A stretch of DNA of 64,000 bases from Pseudomonas sp. N3-W (GCF_024970185.1 NZ_CP103965.1:6405001-6469000), one strand, 5' to 3'. Positions 17,983 to 28,132 are shown, numbered from the stretch's first letter. Program-made: numbers and translations. The notes: generated by a model not told the origin, from the sequence alone.

Positions 17983-20829
17983 ATGACCCGCACCCATGAA
18001 ATCCGCCCCGATCTGGACGAGGGAATCGACCGCAAGGTACTCAGCCAACTGCGCGCACGTTTTCTCAAGCTCAACGAAGGCCGCATGGCCCGCGCCATGG
18101 AAGGGCTATCGACCCGTCAGCAAGGCGTCCTGACCCTGCTGCCGCTGTTTTTCCACGTCAATCATCCGCTGTTGCCCGGCTACGTCTCCGGCAGCACCCC
18201 GGCGGGCCTGTCGAATTTCGAGCCCGACGCCAACGTCCTCGCCGAAGCCCAGCGCCTGACCCGCTCGTTCTCCTACAAGACCCGGCACGGCAGCAATCCC
18301 CCGCGACCGATCCACGGCCTGTTCCTGATGGGCAGCCTCGGCACCCTGGCGCAGGCCGATCAAAGCGACATGGACGTGTGGGTCTGCCATGCACCGGACC
18401 TCAGCGAAAACGAACTGGCCGAACTGCGCAAAAAGTGCCAACTGCTGGAAGTCTGGGCCGCCAGCCAGGGCGCCGAGGCGCATTTCTTCATGATCGACCC
18501 GAGCCGTTTCGTGCGGGGCGAGCGCGACACGCAACTGAGTTCGGAAGACTGCGGCACCACCCAGCACTATCTGTTGCTGGACGAGTTTTACCGCACGGCC
18601 ATCTGGCTCGCCGGACGCACGCCGATCTGGTGGCTGGTGCCGGTCTACGAAGAGTCCGGCTACGACCAGTACACCCACACGCTGATTTCCAAGCGTTTTA
18701 TCCGCGCCGACGAAACGCTCGATCTGGGGCATCTGGCGCACATTCCGCCGGGCGAATTCATCGGTGCCGGGCTCTGGCAGTTGTTCAAGGGCATCGAGTC
18801 GCCCTACAAGTCGGTGCTCAAGCTGCTGCTGACCGAGGTCTATGCCAGCGAACACCCCAAGGTGCAGTGCCTGAGCCTGCGCTTCAAACGGGCGGTGTTT
18901 GCCAACCAGCTGGACCTCGACGAACTCGACCCGTACATCGTGGTATACCGGCGCATCGAGGAGTACCTGACCGCCCGTGGCGAGCCGGAACGGCTGGAGC
19001 TGGTGCGCCGAGCGCTGTACCTGAAGGTCAATCGCAAGCTGACCGGCAACAGCAGTCGCACCCAGAGCTGGCAGCGTTCGCTGCTGGAGCGCCTGGCCCA
19101 CGAGTGGCATTGGGATCAGCGACAACTGGCGCTGCTCGACAGTCGCAGCCAGTGGAAAGTGCGCCAGGTCAGCGCCGAGCGCCGGGCGCTGGTCAACGAA
19201 CTGAATTACAGCTACCGCTTCCTGACCCAATTCGCCCGCACCGAACAAACCGTCAGCCTGATCAACAAGCGCGACCTCAATGTGCTGGGTCGCCGGCTGT
19301 ACGCCGCTTTCGAGCGCAAGGCCGACAAGGTCGAATTCATCAACCCCGGCATCGCCCCGGACCTGGCCGAAGACACCTTGACGCTGGTACAGGCGCCGAA
19401 CAAAAAGGAACCGGGACAAACCCAGTGGGGCCTGTACAACGGCAGCCTGAGTGCCCATGAATGGGAGCACTTCGCGCCGATCAAGCGCAGCCGTCAGTTG
19501 CTGGAACTGCTGACCTGGTGTCACCGCAACGGCGTGATCGACAGCAGCACCCGGCTGGCCTTGCACCCTGGCACCAGCGACCTGAGCGAGTTCGAACTGT
19601 TCAACCTGCTTGGCAGCCTGCAACAGAGCATCGCCCTGCCCCTGGCCACTGTCGCCGAAGAGCCGCTGCTGCGCGCCAGCGTGCCGAGCGAAGTGCTGAT
19701 CCTGGTGAACGTCGGCGTTGATCCGCTCAAGCATCATCGCGACCTGAATATCCTGATGACCACCGAACGCACCGACTCCCTGAGCTACGCCGGCGTGCGG
19801 GAAAATCTGGTGCTGACGCTCGATCAGGTCACCCTTAACAGCTGGAACGAAGTGCTGGTCAACCGCTTCGACGGGCCTCACGCCCTGCTCGACTGCCTGT
19901 GCGACTACCTCAACAATTTGCCAAAGGGCGCCCAGCAACCGCGTTTGCGGGTCCGTTGTTTTTGCCACAACCGCGCGCAATTCATCGCGCAGCGGGTCGA
20001 GGAAATTCTCGACACTGCGCAGAATCTGCTGCTGAGCAACCTCAATCACCGCTACCTGGTGCAGGTCCAGCAGCATTATCACGTACTGGAACTGGTGCCC
20101 GGCCAGGTCAACCACGTCGCCCTGGCCACCCTGCCTGCGCTGTTCGATTACCTCGGGGAAGAGCTGGCGAGCTACAGCCCGCTGCACCTGGACCCGATGG
20201 CCCTGGAAGAACACGACTTGGCGCTGATCCTGCCCATGGGTCAGCCGGAGTGCGTGCAAGTGTTCTACCGAATCAACGAGCAGCAGGCCGATTTGTATGT
20301 ACTGGATGAGTTCAACGCCCTGTGGCAACAGCGCCTGCCCTTCCACGATGAGCAAAGCCTGCTGGTGCCGCTACAACGTTTCCTGCAATCGATACTCTAT
20401 CGCCGGGACGCGCTGTTACCAATGGACGCCGCCCAGCCCCTGAGCCTCGACACGTTGTATTACCAACTGTTGCCATCCGGCCCTGGACGCGCGCGGCGAG
20501 TCGAAGCCCGGCCAGCGCCGCAGACGCCGGTCAACAAGCCGTTCTACGACGTACAGGCGATCATCGGCAAAGCCGCACCGGGACAGGTGCAGGTCACGCT
20601 GTATTGCAATCAACGGGAATTTTCAGAGCTGGAGCATGGTGACCAGCTGTTCAGCGTGGTCGCCCGGCAAATCATCGAACAACGCCGGGAGACCGAACGC
20701 TATCGCTGCTACATCACCGACCTGGACCTGTCGGGCCTGCTCGGTGATGGTCAGAGTTCAAGCAATCTGTACCTGCGTTACAAGGCCGACCTTGAGCGCG
20801 CACTGAACGAGGCGCTCGAACAGGTCTGA
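17983..20829 (+). CDS. cyaA: Class I adenylate cyclase
   Basis: A 948-residue enzyme making cAMP from ATP. The N-terminal catalytic half holds the enterobacterial-type cyclase motifs GLFLMGSLGTLAQADQSDMD and DVWVCHAPDL near residue 110-140, with HYLLLDEFYRTAIWLAGRTP near 190 and WWLVPVYEESGYDQY. The C-terminal half corresponds to the regulatory domain that in E. coli responds to glucose-PTS EIIA. Pseudomonads lack that sugar PTS control, so the input may differ. Gene intact; ends 7 bases from the stop of rnk on the other strand, with no visible terminator. Confidence 0.96.
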   Translation: MTRTHEIRPDLDEGIDRKVLSQLRARFLKLNEGRMARAMEGLSTRQQGVLTLLPLFFHVNHPLLPGYVSGSTPAGLSNFEPDANVLAEAQRLTRSFSYKTRHGSNPPRPIHGLFLMGSLGTLAQADQSDMDVWVCHAPDLSENELAELRKKCQLLEVWAASQGAEAHFFMIDPSRFVRGERDTQLSSEDCGTTQHYLLLDEFYRTAIWLAGRTPIWWLVPVYEESGYDQYTHTLISKRFIRADETLDLGHLAHIPPGEFIGAGLWQLFKGIESPYKSVLKLLLTEVYASEHPKVQCLSLRFKRAVFANQLDLDELDPYIVVYRRIEEYLTARGEPERLELVRRALYLKVNRKLTGNSSRTQSWQRSLLERLAHEWHWDQRQLALLDSRSQWKVRQVSAERRALVNELNYSYRFLTQFARTEQTVSLINKRDLNVLGRRLYAAFERKADKVEFINPGIAPDLAEDTLTLVQAPNKKEPGQTQWGLYNGSLSAHEWEHFAPIKRSRQLLELLTWCHRNGVIDSSTRLALHPGTSDLSEFELFNLLGSLQQSIALPLATVAEEPLLRASVPSEVLILVNVGVDPLKHHRDLNILMTTERTDSLSYAGVRENLVLTLDQVTLNSWNEVLVNRFDGPHALLDCLCDYLNNLPKGAQQPRLRVRCFCHNRAQFIAQRVEEILDTAQNLLLSNLNHRYLVQVQQHYHVLELVPGQVNHVALATLPALFDYLGEELASYSPLHLDPMALEEHDLALILPMGQPECVQVFYRINEQQADLYVLDEFNALWQQRLPFHDEQSLLVPLQRFLQSILYRRDALLPMDAAQPLSLDTLYYQLLPSGPGRARRVEARPAPQTPVNKPFYDVQAIIGKAAPGQVQVTLYCNQREFSELEHGDQLFSVVARQIIEQRRETERYRCYITDLDLSGLLGDGQSSSNLYLRYKADLERALNEALEQV

Positions 20830-20836
20830 CGCAGGG

Positions 20837-21247
20837 TCATTCGCGGAATTCGCCGCCATTGGCCGGCTGCGATTCGACTTCCAGCAAGGTCAGCTTCAGC
20901 GTCTTGCCGCCCGGAGCCGGCCAGTCGATGTGCTGGCCGACTTTCAGGCCCAACAACGCGCTGCCCACAGGTGCCAGGATGGAAATCCGGCCTTCGTCGG
21001 CATTGGCGTCCTTTGGATAAACCAGGGTCAGGTGGTAGTCCTTGCCGCTGCTTTCTTCACGGCAATGCACTGTGGAGTTCATGGTCACGACATCGGCTGG
21101 CACATCTTCGTGACCGACCAGAGTATCGGCGCGATCCAGTTCGGTTTGCAGCGCGATAACGCCCGGCAGCGAGTCATCCAGGCTGTCGATCAGGCGTTCC
21201 AGACGTTGCACGTCCAGACGGGTAAGGGTGATGGAAGGTGCGGTCAT
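20837..21247 (-). CDS. rnk: Nucleoside diphosphate kinase regulator Rnk
   Basis: A 136-residue protein. The N-terminal part is a short coiled coil (TRLDVQRLERLIDSLDD) and the C-terminal part is a GreA/GreB-like FKBP-fold domain with ISILAPVGSALLGLKVGQHI near residue 95. Rnk binds RNA polymerase near the secondary channel and was originally found as a regulator of Ndk and alginate in P. aeruginosa. The ATG giving MTAPSITL is chosen; the longer frame upstream covers a terminator and is not coding. Confidence 0.93.
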   Translation of the reverse strand: MTAPSITLTRLDVQRLERLIDSLDDSLPGVIALQTELDRADTLVGHEDVPADVVTMNSTVHCREESSGKDYHLTLVYPKDANADEGRISILAPVGSALLGLKVGQHIDWPAPGGKTLKLTLLEVESQPANGGEFRE

Positions 21248-21280
21248 GATTGAGGCAGACTCCTTTCTTCTGCACAGAAA

Positions 21281-21317
21281 AAGCAAAACCCCGCCAGAAA
21301 CAGGCGGGGTTTTCACG
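21281..21317. terminator. Rho-independent terminator
   Basis: AAAACCCCGCC and GGCGGGGTTTT (21286-21296 and 21303-21313) form an 11-bp stem. It lies between the rnk start and the upstream leftward genes and works in that direction, probably ending the cyaY-DUF1289 transcript. Confidence 0.75.
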
Positions 21318-21412
21318 GGCCTCGATGAGTTGAGGCATTTCTGGACACTATCACAGCTCAATAAATATACAAGCGGGGCACAAAGCGCAGCTCGAGGCGA
21401 ATCGAGAAACCC

Positions 21413-21507
21413 TGTGGCGAGGGGGCTTGCCCCCGTTGGGTCGCGAAGCGGCCCCATAAACTTACGACTGCTTCGCAGCCGAACGGGGGGCAAGCCCCCT
21501 CACCACA
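21413..21507. repeat. Long GTGGCGAGGGGGC palindromic element (family B)
   Basis: Outer arms GTGGCGAGGGGGCTTGCCCCC and its near-complement enclose about 50 bases. The interior (TCGCGAAGCGGCC ... GACTGCTTCGCAG) matches, in reverse orientation, the interior of the element at 40297-40391. Confidence 0.8.
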
Positions 21508-21515
21508 AAAGCCCT

Positions 21516-21734
21516 TTATACCGAAGCTTTGCGCTGCACAGCCTGGGCACAAATCACCCGCCGACGCTCATCGTCCGCCGAACGCCACTCGCGAATATCC
21601 TCGACATGGCGAAAACACCCCAGGCAAACCTTTTGCTCATCCAGCCGACACACACCGCTGCACGGCGACGCAACTGCAGGGCTGACGTTGCTGTAAAGCG
21701 GCTTGGGCGGGCGAACGGTGGCAGGCTGAGTCAC
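21516..21734 (-). CDS. DUF1289 small cysteine protein
   Basis: A 72-residue protein beginning at GTG (TQPATVRPPKPLYSN) with the DUF1289 core SPCSGVCRLDEQKVCLGCFR followed by EDIREWRSADDERRRVI. The four cysteines suggest a metal site (iron-sulfur or zinc). It starts 4 bases after the cyaY stop, so it is co-transcribed with the iron donor gene, which fits a role near Fe-S chemistry, though this is inference. The ORF extends upstream in frame but that overlaps cyaY. Confidence 0.85.
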   Translation of the reverse strand: MTQPATVRPPKPLYSNVSPAVASPCSGVCRLDEQKVCLGCFRHVEDIREWRSADDERRRVICAQAVQRKASV

Positions 21735-21738
21735 GGTC

Positions 21739-22071
21739 TCACAGGCCTTCGAAATCGAATTCGGCGCCGGCCTGCTGCTGGACGATGCGTTCCAGCATCT
21801 CGCCCAGTTGCTCTTCGCTCTTGTCACACATCCAGCGCTCGCTCTCTTCGTCGTAGTCGAAGTGGAAGCCACCGGACACCGCCGCCAGCCACAGCTGACG
21901 CAGCGGCTCCTGGCGGCTGAAGATCAACTGGCTGCCATTTTCGAACTTGACGGTGAGCACACCGGCCGAGCTCTCCAGGTCGATATCCAGGTCACTCTCG
22001 TCAAAAATGTCCTCCAGCGTTTGCTGGGTGGCATCGACGAGGTCGTGGAAACGGGCTTCGGTCAAACTCAT
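21739..22071 (-). CDS. cyaY: Frataxin-like iron donor protein CyaY
   Basis: A 110-residue protein of the frataxin family: SLTEARFHDLVDATQQTLED, then the acidic ridge DIFDESDLDIDLESSAGVLT and the sheet text EPLRQLWLAAVSGGFHFDYD. It binds iron and modulates the IscS-based Fe-S cluster machinery. ATG at 22071 chosen from the conserved N-terminus. First gene of a two-gene transcript with the DUF1289 gene and divergent from lptM, as is common in gammaproteobacteria. Confidence 0.95.
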   Translation of the reverse strand: MSLTEARFHDLVDATQQTLEDIFDESDLDIDLESSAGVLTVKFENGSQLIFSRQEPLRQLWLAAVSGGFHFDYDEESERWMCDKSEEQLGEMLERIVQQQAGAEFDFEGL

Positions 22072-22184
22072 TGTGGCAACCTCAAAAAATGTCTGATCAC
22101 GCTCAAGCGCCGCAAGATACGGGCGAGCCCCGGCGATTGCAAAGGATAACGACCAAGGGGCCTGCCGGTACATCAAACAGTGTA

Positions 22185-22276
22185 CCTGTGGGAACGGGCT
22201 TGCCCGCGAAGAGGCCGGCCCATTCAACATCTTTGTCGACTGAACCGACGCCTTCGCGGGCAAGCCCGCTCCCACA
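22185..22276. repeat. REPIN
   Basis: REP cores at 22185-22209 and 22252-22276 in inverted orientation. The interior is of the GAGGCC...CATTCAACAT kind, shared with the copies at 45026 and 58681. It lies in the divergent cyaY-lptM promoter gap, an unusual site because REPs more often sit after genes. Confidence 0.85.
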
Positions 22277-22389
22277 GTGATCGATTCGCATCAAGTCAAG
22301 GCCCGCCGGACGGGAGCCGCGTCACATAGGCAAGCTGCCGGGTGGCCGGTATACTCCGGCGCAATTAACGCATTTTCAAGGATTTCGCC

Positions 22390-22572
22390 ATGAAGCGCCT
22401 GATCTCTTCCCTTGCTGCGCTCGTCGCGGTTGCCTGCCTTGTATCGGCCTGTGGTCAAAAAGGCCCGCTGTACCTGCCAGATCCCAGCCAGGACCCTGCA
22501 GAGCAGGCCAAGTCGTCGCAGAAATCGCCGTCGAAAGCACATCAGCACGACGCCGAAACCTCCTCTTACTAA
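22390..22572 (+). CDS. lptM: LPS translocon maturation chaperone LptM (YifL)
   Basis: A 60-residue lipoprotein. The signal segment ends in the lipobox SACG (Cys21), directly followed by the family motif [10 protein letters not shown]; the rest is a hydrophilic tail. LptM assists oxidative folding of LptD in the outer-membrane LPS export complex. It is 9 bases upstream of lysA, a position conserved across gammaproteobacteria (lptM-lysA-dapF or lptM-dapF). Confidence 0.92.
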   Translation: MKRLISSLAALVAVACLVSACGQKGPLYLPDPSQDPAEQAKSSQKSPSKAHQHDAETSSY

Positions 22573-22581
22573 GGGAACGCC

Positions 22582-23829
22582 ATGGACGCTTTTAACTACC
22601 GTGGCGGGGAGCTGTTCGCGGAAGGCGTGGCCCTGTCCGCCATCGCCGAACGCTTTGGCACGCCGACCTACGTCTACTCCCGCGCTCACATCGAAGCCCA
22701 GTACCTGGCGTACGCCGATGCGCTGGCCGGCATGCCGCACCTGGTCTGTTTTGCGGTCAAGGCCAACTCCAACCTCGGCGTCCTGAATGTCCTGGCCCGT
22801 CTCGGCGCCGGTTTCGACATCGTTTCCCGTGGCGAACTGGAACGCGTACTGGCCGCTGGCGGCAGCCCCGATAAGATCGTCTTCTCCGGTGTCGGCAAGA
22901 CCCGTGACGACATGCGTCGCGCCCTGGAAGTCGGCGTGCACTGCTTCAACGTCGAATCCACCGACGAGCTGGAACGCCTGCAAGTGGTCGCCGCCGAACT
23001 GGGCGTTCGCGCGCCGATCTCGTTGCGCGTGAACCCGGACGTCGATGCTGGCACCCACCCGTACATTTCCACCGGTCTCAAAGAGAACAAGTTCGGCATC
23101 GCCATTGCCGACGCCGAAGACGTGTACATCCGCGCAGCCCAATTGCCCAACCTGGAAGTCGTCGGTGTCGATTGCCACATCGGCTCGCAACTGACCAGCC
23201 TGCCTCCGTTCCTCGATGCGCTCGACCGCCTGCTGGGTCTGGTCGATCGGCTGGGCGACTGCGGCATCTACCTGCGTCACATCGATCTCGGTGGTGGCCT
23301 GGGCGTGCGTTATCGCGATGAAGAGCCGCCATTGGCTGGCGACTACATCAAGGCTGTGCGCGAACGTCTCGACGGTCGTGACCTGGCGCTGGTGTTCGAG
23401 CCAGGCCGCTTCATCGTCGCCAACGCCGGCGTGCTGCTGACCCAGGTCGAGTACCTCAAGCACACCGAACACAAAGACTTCGCCATCGTCGATGCGGCCA
23501 TGAACGACCTGATCCGCCCGGCGCTGTATCAGGCCTGGATGGACGTCACTGCCGTGCGCCCTCGCGATACCGCGACGCGCGCCTACGACATCGTCGGCCC
23601 GATCTGCGAAACCGGCGACTTCCTGGCCAAGGATCGTCAGCTGGCCCTGGAAGAAGGCGACTTGCTGGCCGTGCATTCGGCGGGTGCCTACGGGTTTGTC
23701 ATGAGTTCCAACTACAACACGCGCGGTCGTACCGCCGAAGTGTTGGTGGACGGTGATCAGGCATTCGAAGTGCGTCGCCGTGAAACGGTAGCCGAGTTGT
23801 TTGCTGGCGAAAGCCTGCTGCCGGAGTAA
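22582..23829 (+). CDS. lysA: Diaminopimelate decarboxylase
   Basis: A 415-residue PLP enzyme converting meso-diaminopimelate to lysine. The alanine-racemase-like barrel carries the PLP lysine at about residue 60 in [13 protein letters not shown], with [14 protein letters not shown], and [10 protein letters not shown] for phosphate binding. The second domain has [13 protein letters not shown] and [11 protein letters not shown], the latter with the active-site cysteine from the neighbouring subunit. Followed after 4 bases by dapF, the preceding enzyme of the pathway. Confidence 0.97.
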   Translation: MDAFNYRGGELFAEGVALSAIAERFGTPTYVYSRAHIEAQYLAYADALAGMPHLVCFAVKANSNLGVLNVLARLGAGFDIVSRGELERVLAAGGSPDKIVFSGVGKTRDDMRRALEVGVHCFNVESTDELERLQVVAAELGVRAPISLRVNPDVDAGTHPYISTGLKENKFGIAIADAEDVYIRAAQLPNLEVVGVDCHIGSQLTSLPPFLDALDRLLGLVDRLGDCGIYLRHIDLGGGLGVRYRDEEPPLAGDYIKAVRERLDGRDLALVFEPGRFIVANAGVLLTQVEYLKHTEHKDFAIVDAAMNDLIRPALYQAWMDVTAVRPRDTATRAYDIVGPICETGDFLAKDRQLALEEGDLLAVHSAGAYGFVMSSNYNTRGRTAEVLVDGDQAFEVRRRETVAELFAGESLLPE

Positions 23830-23833
23830 AACC

Positions 23834-24664
23834 ATGCTGCTGCGTTTTACCAAGATGCACGGCCTGGGCAATGACTTCATGGTCCTCGACCTGGTCAGCC
23901 AGCACGCGCACATCCTGCCCAAACACGCCAAGCAATGGGGCGACCGGCACACCGGTATCGGTTTCGACCAGTTGCTGATCGTCGAAGCGCCGAGCAACCC
24001 GGACGTGGATTTCCGTTACCGGATCTTCAACTCCGACGGCTCCGAAGTGGAACAGTGCGGCAACGGTGCGCGCTGCTTCGCCCGTTTCGTGCTCGACAAA
24101 CGCCTGACCGCCAAACGGCAGATTCGCGTCGAGACCAAAAGCGGCATTATCGAACTGGATATCCGCAGCGACGGTCAGATCAGCGTCGACATGGGCGCGC
24201 CGCGCCTGGTGCCGGCCGACATCCCGTTCGAAGCCCAGGGCCAGGCCCTGAGCTACCCGCTGGAAGTCGATGGCACCACCGTGGAACTGGCCGCCGTGTC
24301 CATGGGCAACCCCCATGCCGTGCTGCGGGTCAGCGACATCAACAACGCACCGGTGCATGAACTGGGACCGAAAATCGAACACCATCCGCGCTTCCCGGCG
24401 CGGGTCAATGTCGGTTTTCTCCAGGTCATCGACCGGAACCGCGCGCAATTGCGCGTCTGGGAACGTGGCGCAGGGGAAACCCAGGCCTGCGGCACCGGCG
24501 CCTGTGCAGCTGCGGTGGCTGCGATCAGCCAGGGGTGGATGGATTCGCCGCTGTTGATCGACCTGCCCGGCGGGCGTCTGTCCATTGAATGGGCAGGCCC
24601 TGGCCAACCGGTGATGATGACCGGCCCGGCAGTGCGCGTATACGAAGGACAAGTGCGTCTTTGA
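23834..24664 (+). CDS. dapF: Diaminopimelate epimerase
   Basis: A 276-residue enzyme interconverting LL- and meso-diaminopimelate, for lysine and peptidoglycan. Two homologous halves each give one catalytic cysteine: [13 protein letters not shown] near residue 75 and [13 protein letters not shown] near 218. It begins [19 protein letters not shown], the expected start; an in-frame start further up would lie inside lysA. Part of lptM-lysA-dapF-DUF484-xerC. Confidence 0.97.
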   Translation: MLLRFTKMHGLGNDFMVLDLVSQHAHILPKHAKQWGDRHTGIGFDQLLIVEAPSNPDVDFRYRIFNSDGSEVEQCGNGARCFARFVLDKRLTAKRQIRVETKSGIIELDIRSDGQISVDMGAPRLVPADIPFEAQGQALSYPLEVDGTTVELAAVSMGNPHAVLRVSDINNAPVHELGPKIEHHPRFPARVNVGFLQVIDRNRAQLRVWERGAGETQACGTGACAAAVAAISQGWMDSPLLIDLPGGRLSIEWAGPGQPVMMTGPAVRVYEGQVRL

Positions 24665-24677
24665 GAGAGCCAAATCC

Positions 24678-25403
24678 ATGAAAGATAAGCCCCAGGTCCC
24701 CGCCCGACAGCCCGACGAATCCCCTTCCGAAAGCCTTGAGGCGGCGGCGATTGCCGCGTACCTGGAGGCTCATCCGGATTTCTTCGTCGACCACGAAGAA
24801 CTGCTCCCGGCCCTGCGCATTCCGCACCAGCGCGGCGACACCGTGTCGCTGGTAGAACGCCAGATGACCATCCTGCGCGACCGCAATATCGAACTGCGTC
24901 ATCGCCTCTCGCACTTGATGGACGTCGCTCGCGACAACGACCGGCTCTTCGACAAGACCCGCCGCCTGATTCTCGCGCTGATGGACGCCACCAGCCTGGA
25001 AGAAGTGGTGATCAGTGTCGAAGACAGCTTGCGCCAAGACTTCCAGGTGCCCTTCGTCAGCCTGATCCTGCTGGGTGACAACGCCCTGCCCGTGGGCCGC
25101 TGGGCCACCCACGCCGACGCGCAAACCGCCATCGGCGGGCTGCTCTCGGAAGACAAAAGTGTGTGCGGCAGCTTGCGCGAACACGAACTGGACTTCCTGT
25201 TCGGCGAAGACCAGCGCAAGCAGATCGGCTCGACCGCTGTCGTCGCTATCAGCTATCAGGGCATCCACGGTGTCCTGGCCATTGCCAGCCGCGATCCGCA
25301 GCACTACAAGAGTTCGGTGGGCACGCTGTTCCTCAGCTACATCGCCGAGGTCATGGGCCGCGTGCTGCCACGGGTCAATAATTCCCTGCGCTCGGTACGC
25401 TGA
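24678..25403 (+). CDS. DUF484 (GAF-like) protein
   Basis: A 241-residue cytoplasmic protein. An N-terminal helical part ([20 protein letters not shown], then [20 protein letters not shown]) leads into a GAF-like domain (about 90-230; [19 protein letters not shown]). This is the YigA/DUF484 protein that always lies between dapF and xerC in gammaproteobacteria. Function unknown; conserved synteny with xerC suggests a link to cell division or chromosome resolution. Ends 2 bases before xerC. Confidence 0.92.
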   Translation: MKDKPQVPARQPDESPSESLEAAAIAAYLEAHPDFFVDHEELLPALRIPHQRGDTVSLVERQMTILRDRNIELRHRLSHLMDVARDNDRLFDKTRRLILALMDATSLEEVVISVEDSLRQDFQVPFVSLILLGDNALPVGRWATHADAQTAIGGLLSEDKSVCGSLREHELDFLFGEDQRKQIGSTAVVAISYQGIHGVLAIASRDPQHYKSSVGTLFLSYIAEVMGRVLPRVNNSLRSVR

Positions 25404-25405
25404 CC

Positions 25406-26302
25406 ATGGAACGGCAACTGGACGCTTACTGCGAACACCTGCGCAGTGAGCGGCAGGTGTCGCCGCACACGCTGGACGCCTACCGCCGCGACCTCGACAA
25501 AGTGCTGGGCTGGTGCATCAAACAGAATATCGGCAGTTGGGCCGCACTGGACATCCAGCGCTTGCGCAGCCTGATTGCGCGCCTGCATTCGCAGGGCCAG
25601 TCGTCCCGCAGCCTGGCGCGCCTGCTGTCCGCAGTGCGCGGGCTTTATCACTATTTGAACCGCGAAGGCCTGTGCGATCACGACCCGGCCAATGGCCTGG
25701 CGCCGCCCAAGGGTGAACGCCGACTGCCGAAAACCCTCGACACCGACCGGGCGTTGCAACTGCTGGAAGGCGCTGTGGAAGACGACTTTCTCGCCCGTCG
25801 GGATCAGGCGATTCTGGAGCTGTTCTATTCCTCGGGCCTGCGCCTTTCGGAGCTGACCGGGCTCAACCTTGATCAGTTGGACCTGGCCGACGGCATGGTT
25901 CAGGTACTCGGTAAAGGCAGCAAAACCCGACTGCTGCCAGTGGGTAAAAAAGCGCGTGAAGCACTGGAGCTGTGGCTGCCGCTACGCGCCATGAGCAACC
26001 CGACGGACGACGCGGTGTTTGTCAGCCAGCAGGGGCGACGCCTCGGTCCGCGTTCGATTCAACTGCGGGTCAAGGCCGCTGGCGAGCGCGAACTGGGCCA
26101 GAATCTGCACCCGCACATGCTGCGACATTCGTTCGCCAGCCACTTGCTCGAATCCTCTCAGGACCTGCGCGGCGTGCAGGAATTGCTCGGGCACTCGGAC
26201 ATCAAGACCACTCAGATCTATACCCATCTGGACTTCCAGCACCTGGCGACGGTCTACGACAGCGCCCACCCACGGGCCAAACGCATGAAAGGCGACGATT
26301 GA
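25406..26302 (+). CDS. xerC: Tyrosine recombinase XerC
   Basis: A 298-residue recombinase that, with XerD at dif, resolves chromosome dimers. The SAM-like core-binding domain covers residues 1-90 ([20 protein letters not shown]). The catalytic domain shows the tetrad region: Arg in [11 protein letters not shown] near residue 147, [12 protein letters not shown] near 237-248, [16 protein letters not shown] with the second His near 263 and the nucleophilic Tyr near 272. It is the chromosomal housekeeping XerC, judged by its neighbours, not an integrase. Its stop overlaps the start of the next gene (TGATG). Confidence 0.96.
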   Translation: MERQLDAYCEHLRSERQVSPHTLDAYRRDLDKVLGWCIKQNIGSWAALDIQRLRSLIARLHSQGQSSRSLARLLSAVRGLYHYLNREGLCDHDPANGLAPPKGERRLPKTLDTDRALQLLEGAVEDDFLARRDQAILELFYSSGLRLSELTGLNLDQLDLADGMVQVLGKGSKTRLLPVGKKAREALELWLPLRAMSNPTDDAVFVSQQGRRLGPRSIQLRVKAAGERELGQNLHPHMLRHSFASHLLESSQDLRGVQELLGHSDIKTTQIYTHLDFQHLATVYDSAHPRAKRMKGDD

Positions 26303-27006
26303 TGACTGTGCAACTGATCACCTTCGACCTCGACGACACGCTGTGGGACACCGCCCCGGTGATCGTCAGCGCCGAAGCGATATTGCGTGAATGGCTGGGC
26401 GTTCAGGCGCCGAATCTGGGCGCAGTGCCGGTGGAGCATCTGTGGGCGATTCGCGAGCGGGTGCTGAGCAATGAACCTGGTCTCAAGCATCGCATCAGCG
26501 CGCTGCGCCGACGGGTGTTGTTTCATGCACTGGAAGAAGCCGGCTACGATCACGGTCAGGCATCGGATTTGGCCGATCAGGCGTTTGAAGTCTTTTTGCA
26601 TGCTCGGCATCAGATCGACGTGTTCCCCGAGGTCGTGCCGACCCTGGAAATACTCGCCAACCACTACGCACTGGGCGTGGTTACCAACGGCAACGCCGAT
26701 GTGCGTCGGCTGGGGCTGGCGGATTACTTCAAGTTTGCGTTGTGCGCTGAAGACATCGGTATCGCCAAACCGGATGCACGCCTGTTCCACGAGGCGCTGC
26801 ACCGGGGCGCAGCGACGGCTGAGACGGCAGTGCATATCGGTGATCATCCGGGTGATGACATTGCCGGGGCGCAGGAGGCGGGGTTACGGGCCATCTGGTT
26901 CAACCCGGCGGGCAAGGCCTGGGAGGCGGACCGACTGCCGGATGCGGAGATTCGCAGCCTGACCGACTTGCCAGCGTTGTTGGCGCGGTGGAATGCCCAG
27001 CACTGA
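26302..27006 (+). CDS. HAD-family hydrolase (YigB-like)
   Basis: A 234-residue haloacid-dehalogenase phosphatase. Motif I is TFDLDDTLWDT at residues 6-16, motif II VVTNGNADV near 125, motif III Lys in IAKPDAR, and motif IV GDHPGDDIAGAQ near 178. In enterobacteria the gene after xerC is yigB, encoding a phosphatase active on FMN and other phosphates, so flavin dephosphorylation is plausible. The start overlaps the xerC stop. A larger in-frame ORF beginning inside xerC is not real coding sequence. Confidence 0.88.
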   Translation: MTVQLITFDLDDTLWDTAPVIVSAEAILREWLGVQAPNLGAVPVEHLWAIRERVLSNEPGLKHRISALRRRVLFHALEEAGYDHGQASDLADQAFEVFLHARHQIDVFPEVVPTLEILANHYALGVVTNGNADVRRLGLADYFKFALCAEDIGIAKPDARLFHEALHRGAATAETAVHIGDHPGDDIAGAQEAGLRAIWFNPAGKAWEADRLPDAEIRSLTDLPALLARWNAQH

Positions 27007-27058
27007 GCCCGCTCCCACAGGGGAACAGTGCCCAGCCCTGGGTTTTATTTCACCCATG

Positions 27059-27088
27059 AAAAAGCCCGCAGCGACGGCGGGCTTTTTC
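27059..27088. terminator. Bidirectional terminator
   Basis: AAAAAGCCCGC and GCGGGCTTTTT enclose a short loop (27059-27070 with 27077-27087), located between the converging HAD and sutA genes. Confidence 0.85.
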
Positions 27089-27107
27089 AGCAAGCAAGGG
27101 CAGTGGC

Positions 27108-27434
27108 TCAGATAGGCCGGCTGCCATACTTGTTGTCAGGCTTCTTGGGCGGATCGGCGACCACATTGGCCTCCACTTCCTGCACCTTGCCGCCTTTGGC
27201 CAGGAACTCTTCCATGGCCTTGGCCAGGGCATCGCGTTCCTTGTTCTTGGCTTCGACGCTCGGCAGTTCGTCAACCGACACCGCTGCCTTGGCTTTGCCT
27301 TTGGCGGTCGGGGCCGGTGTATCGTCACCACCGTCGTCTTCAGCAACGTCTTCCGCTGCTGCTTCCAGGCCTTCTTCGGCCTCGTCTTCGTCGCCTACTT
27401 CGAGGTCGTCGTTTTCCAGATCATCGTCGCTCAT
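27108..27434 (-). CDS. sutA: RNA polymerase-binding regulator SutA
   Basis: A 108-residue acidic protein. Its first half is a low-complexity Asp/Glu/Ala region (DDDLENDDLEVGDEDEAEEG), the central part PSVEAKNKERDALAKAMEEFLAKG is a helix, and the tail is PPKKPDNKYGSRPI. This is the organisation of P. aeruginosa SutA, which binds the beta subunit of RNA polymerase and raises ribosomal and maintenance gene transcription in slow growth. Length matches. A GAGGT precedes the ATG. Confidence 0.9.
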   Translation of the reverse strand: MSDDDLENDDLEVGDEDEAEEGLEAAAEDVAEDDGGDDTPAPTAKGKAKAAVSVDELPSVEAKNKERDALAKAMEEFLAKGGKVQEVEANVVADPPKKPDNKYGSRPI

Positions 27435-27536
27435 GTTCTACCTCATGACTTGCGAAAAGCAGATTAGTTATAGCCCAGCTTCGCCATCTGTCGAAGGCTG
27501 CCGGAAAAAATTCAACAACCGCTGCTGACCAGCGGC

Positions 27537-27962
27537 CTATGCCCCTTCACCGTGCACGGTGGCGAGGACTTTACGGGCACCGCCATGATCACGGTGCTCG
27601 CCCAGATAAACGCCTTGCCAGGTTCCCAACGCCAGTCGGCCCGCCGAAATCGGCAGACTGAGCTGACAGCCAAGCACGCTGGCCTTGAAGTGCGCCGGGA
27701 GGTCGTCCAGGCCTTCGTCGTTATGCTCATAGCCGTCTGATCCTTGTGGGATCAGTCGATTGAAAAATCGTTCGAAGTCGCGACGTACCGCCGGATCGGC
27801 GTTCTCGTTGATGGTCAACGACGCCGAGGTATGCTGCAGCCACAAATGCAACAGACCGACCCGGCAAGCCTTGAGTTCAGACAGGCCGGCGAGTAACTCG
27901 TCCGTTACCAGATGAAAGCCCCGAGGCCTTGGCCGCAGGGTAATCAGAGTCTGTTGCCACAT
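27537..27962 (-). CDS. YjbQ family protein (UPF0047)
   Basis: A 141-residue protein of the UPF0047/YjbQ family: [34 protein letters not shown]-like text, and the [19 protein letters not shown] region, ending [20 protein letters not shown]. Conserved His residues (LQHTSAS, DDLPAH, GEHRDHG) suggest a metal or phosphate site. YjbQ has weak thiamine-phosphate synthase activity in vitro, and the true role is unclear. I used the ATG giving MWQQTLITL. Confidence 0.9.
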   Translation of the reverse strand: MWQQTLITLRPRPRGFHLVTDELLAGLSELKACRVGLLHLWLQHTSASLTINENADPAVRRDFERFFNRLIPQGSDGYEHNDEGLDDLPAHFKASVLGCQLSLPISAGRLALGTWQGVYLGEHRDHGGARKVLATVHGEGA

Positions 27963-28132
27963 ACAGTTCTCCGCACGTTCGGGGCGCATTCTAGCGCGCT
28001 CTGGGAAAAAACAAAGGCCCTAATATTCCTTCAATCATGTAAGCCATTGGCCGTACAAAAACACCTGCTGTAAACGCGACTTAAGCCGTAAGAAAAAACC
28101 TTCCAGCCATGCCTTCAGTGACAAACGCCAGA

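Noticed and set aside
18106-20355. A 749-codon open frame antisense to cyaA
   Set aside because: Shadow of a well-supported gene; Gln/Val-rich composition reflects the opposite strand codons.
25406-26302. Tyrosine recombinase as sign of a mobile element
   Set aside because: It is the housekeeping XerC in its conserved place after dapF and DUF484; no attachment sites or cargo.
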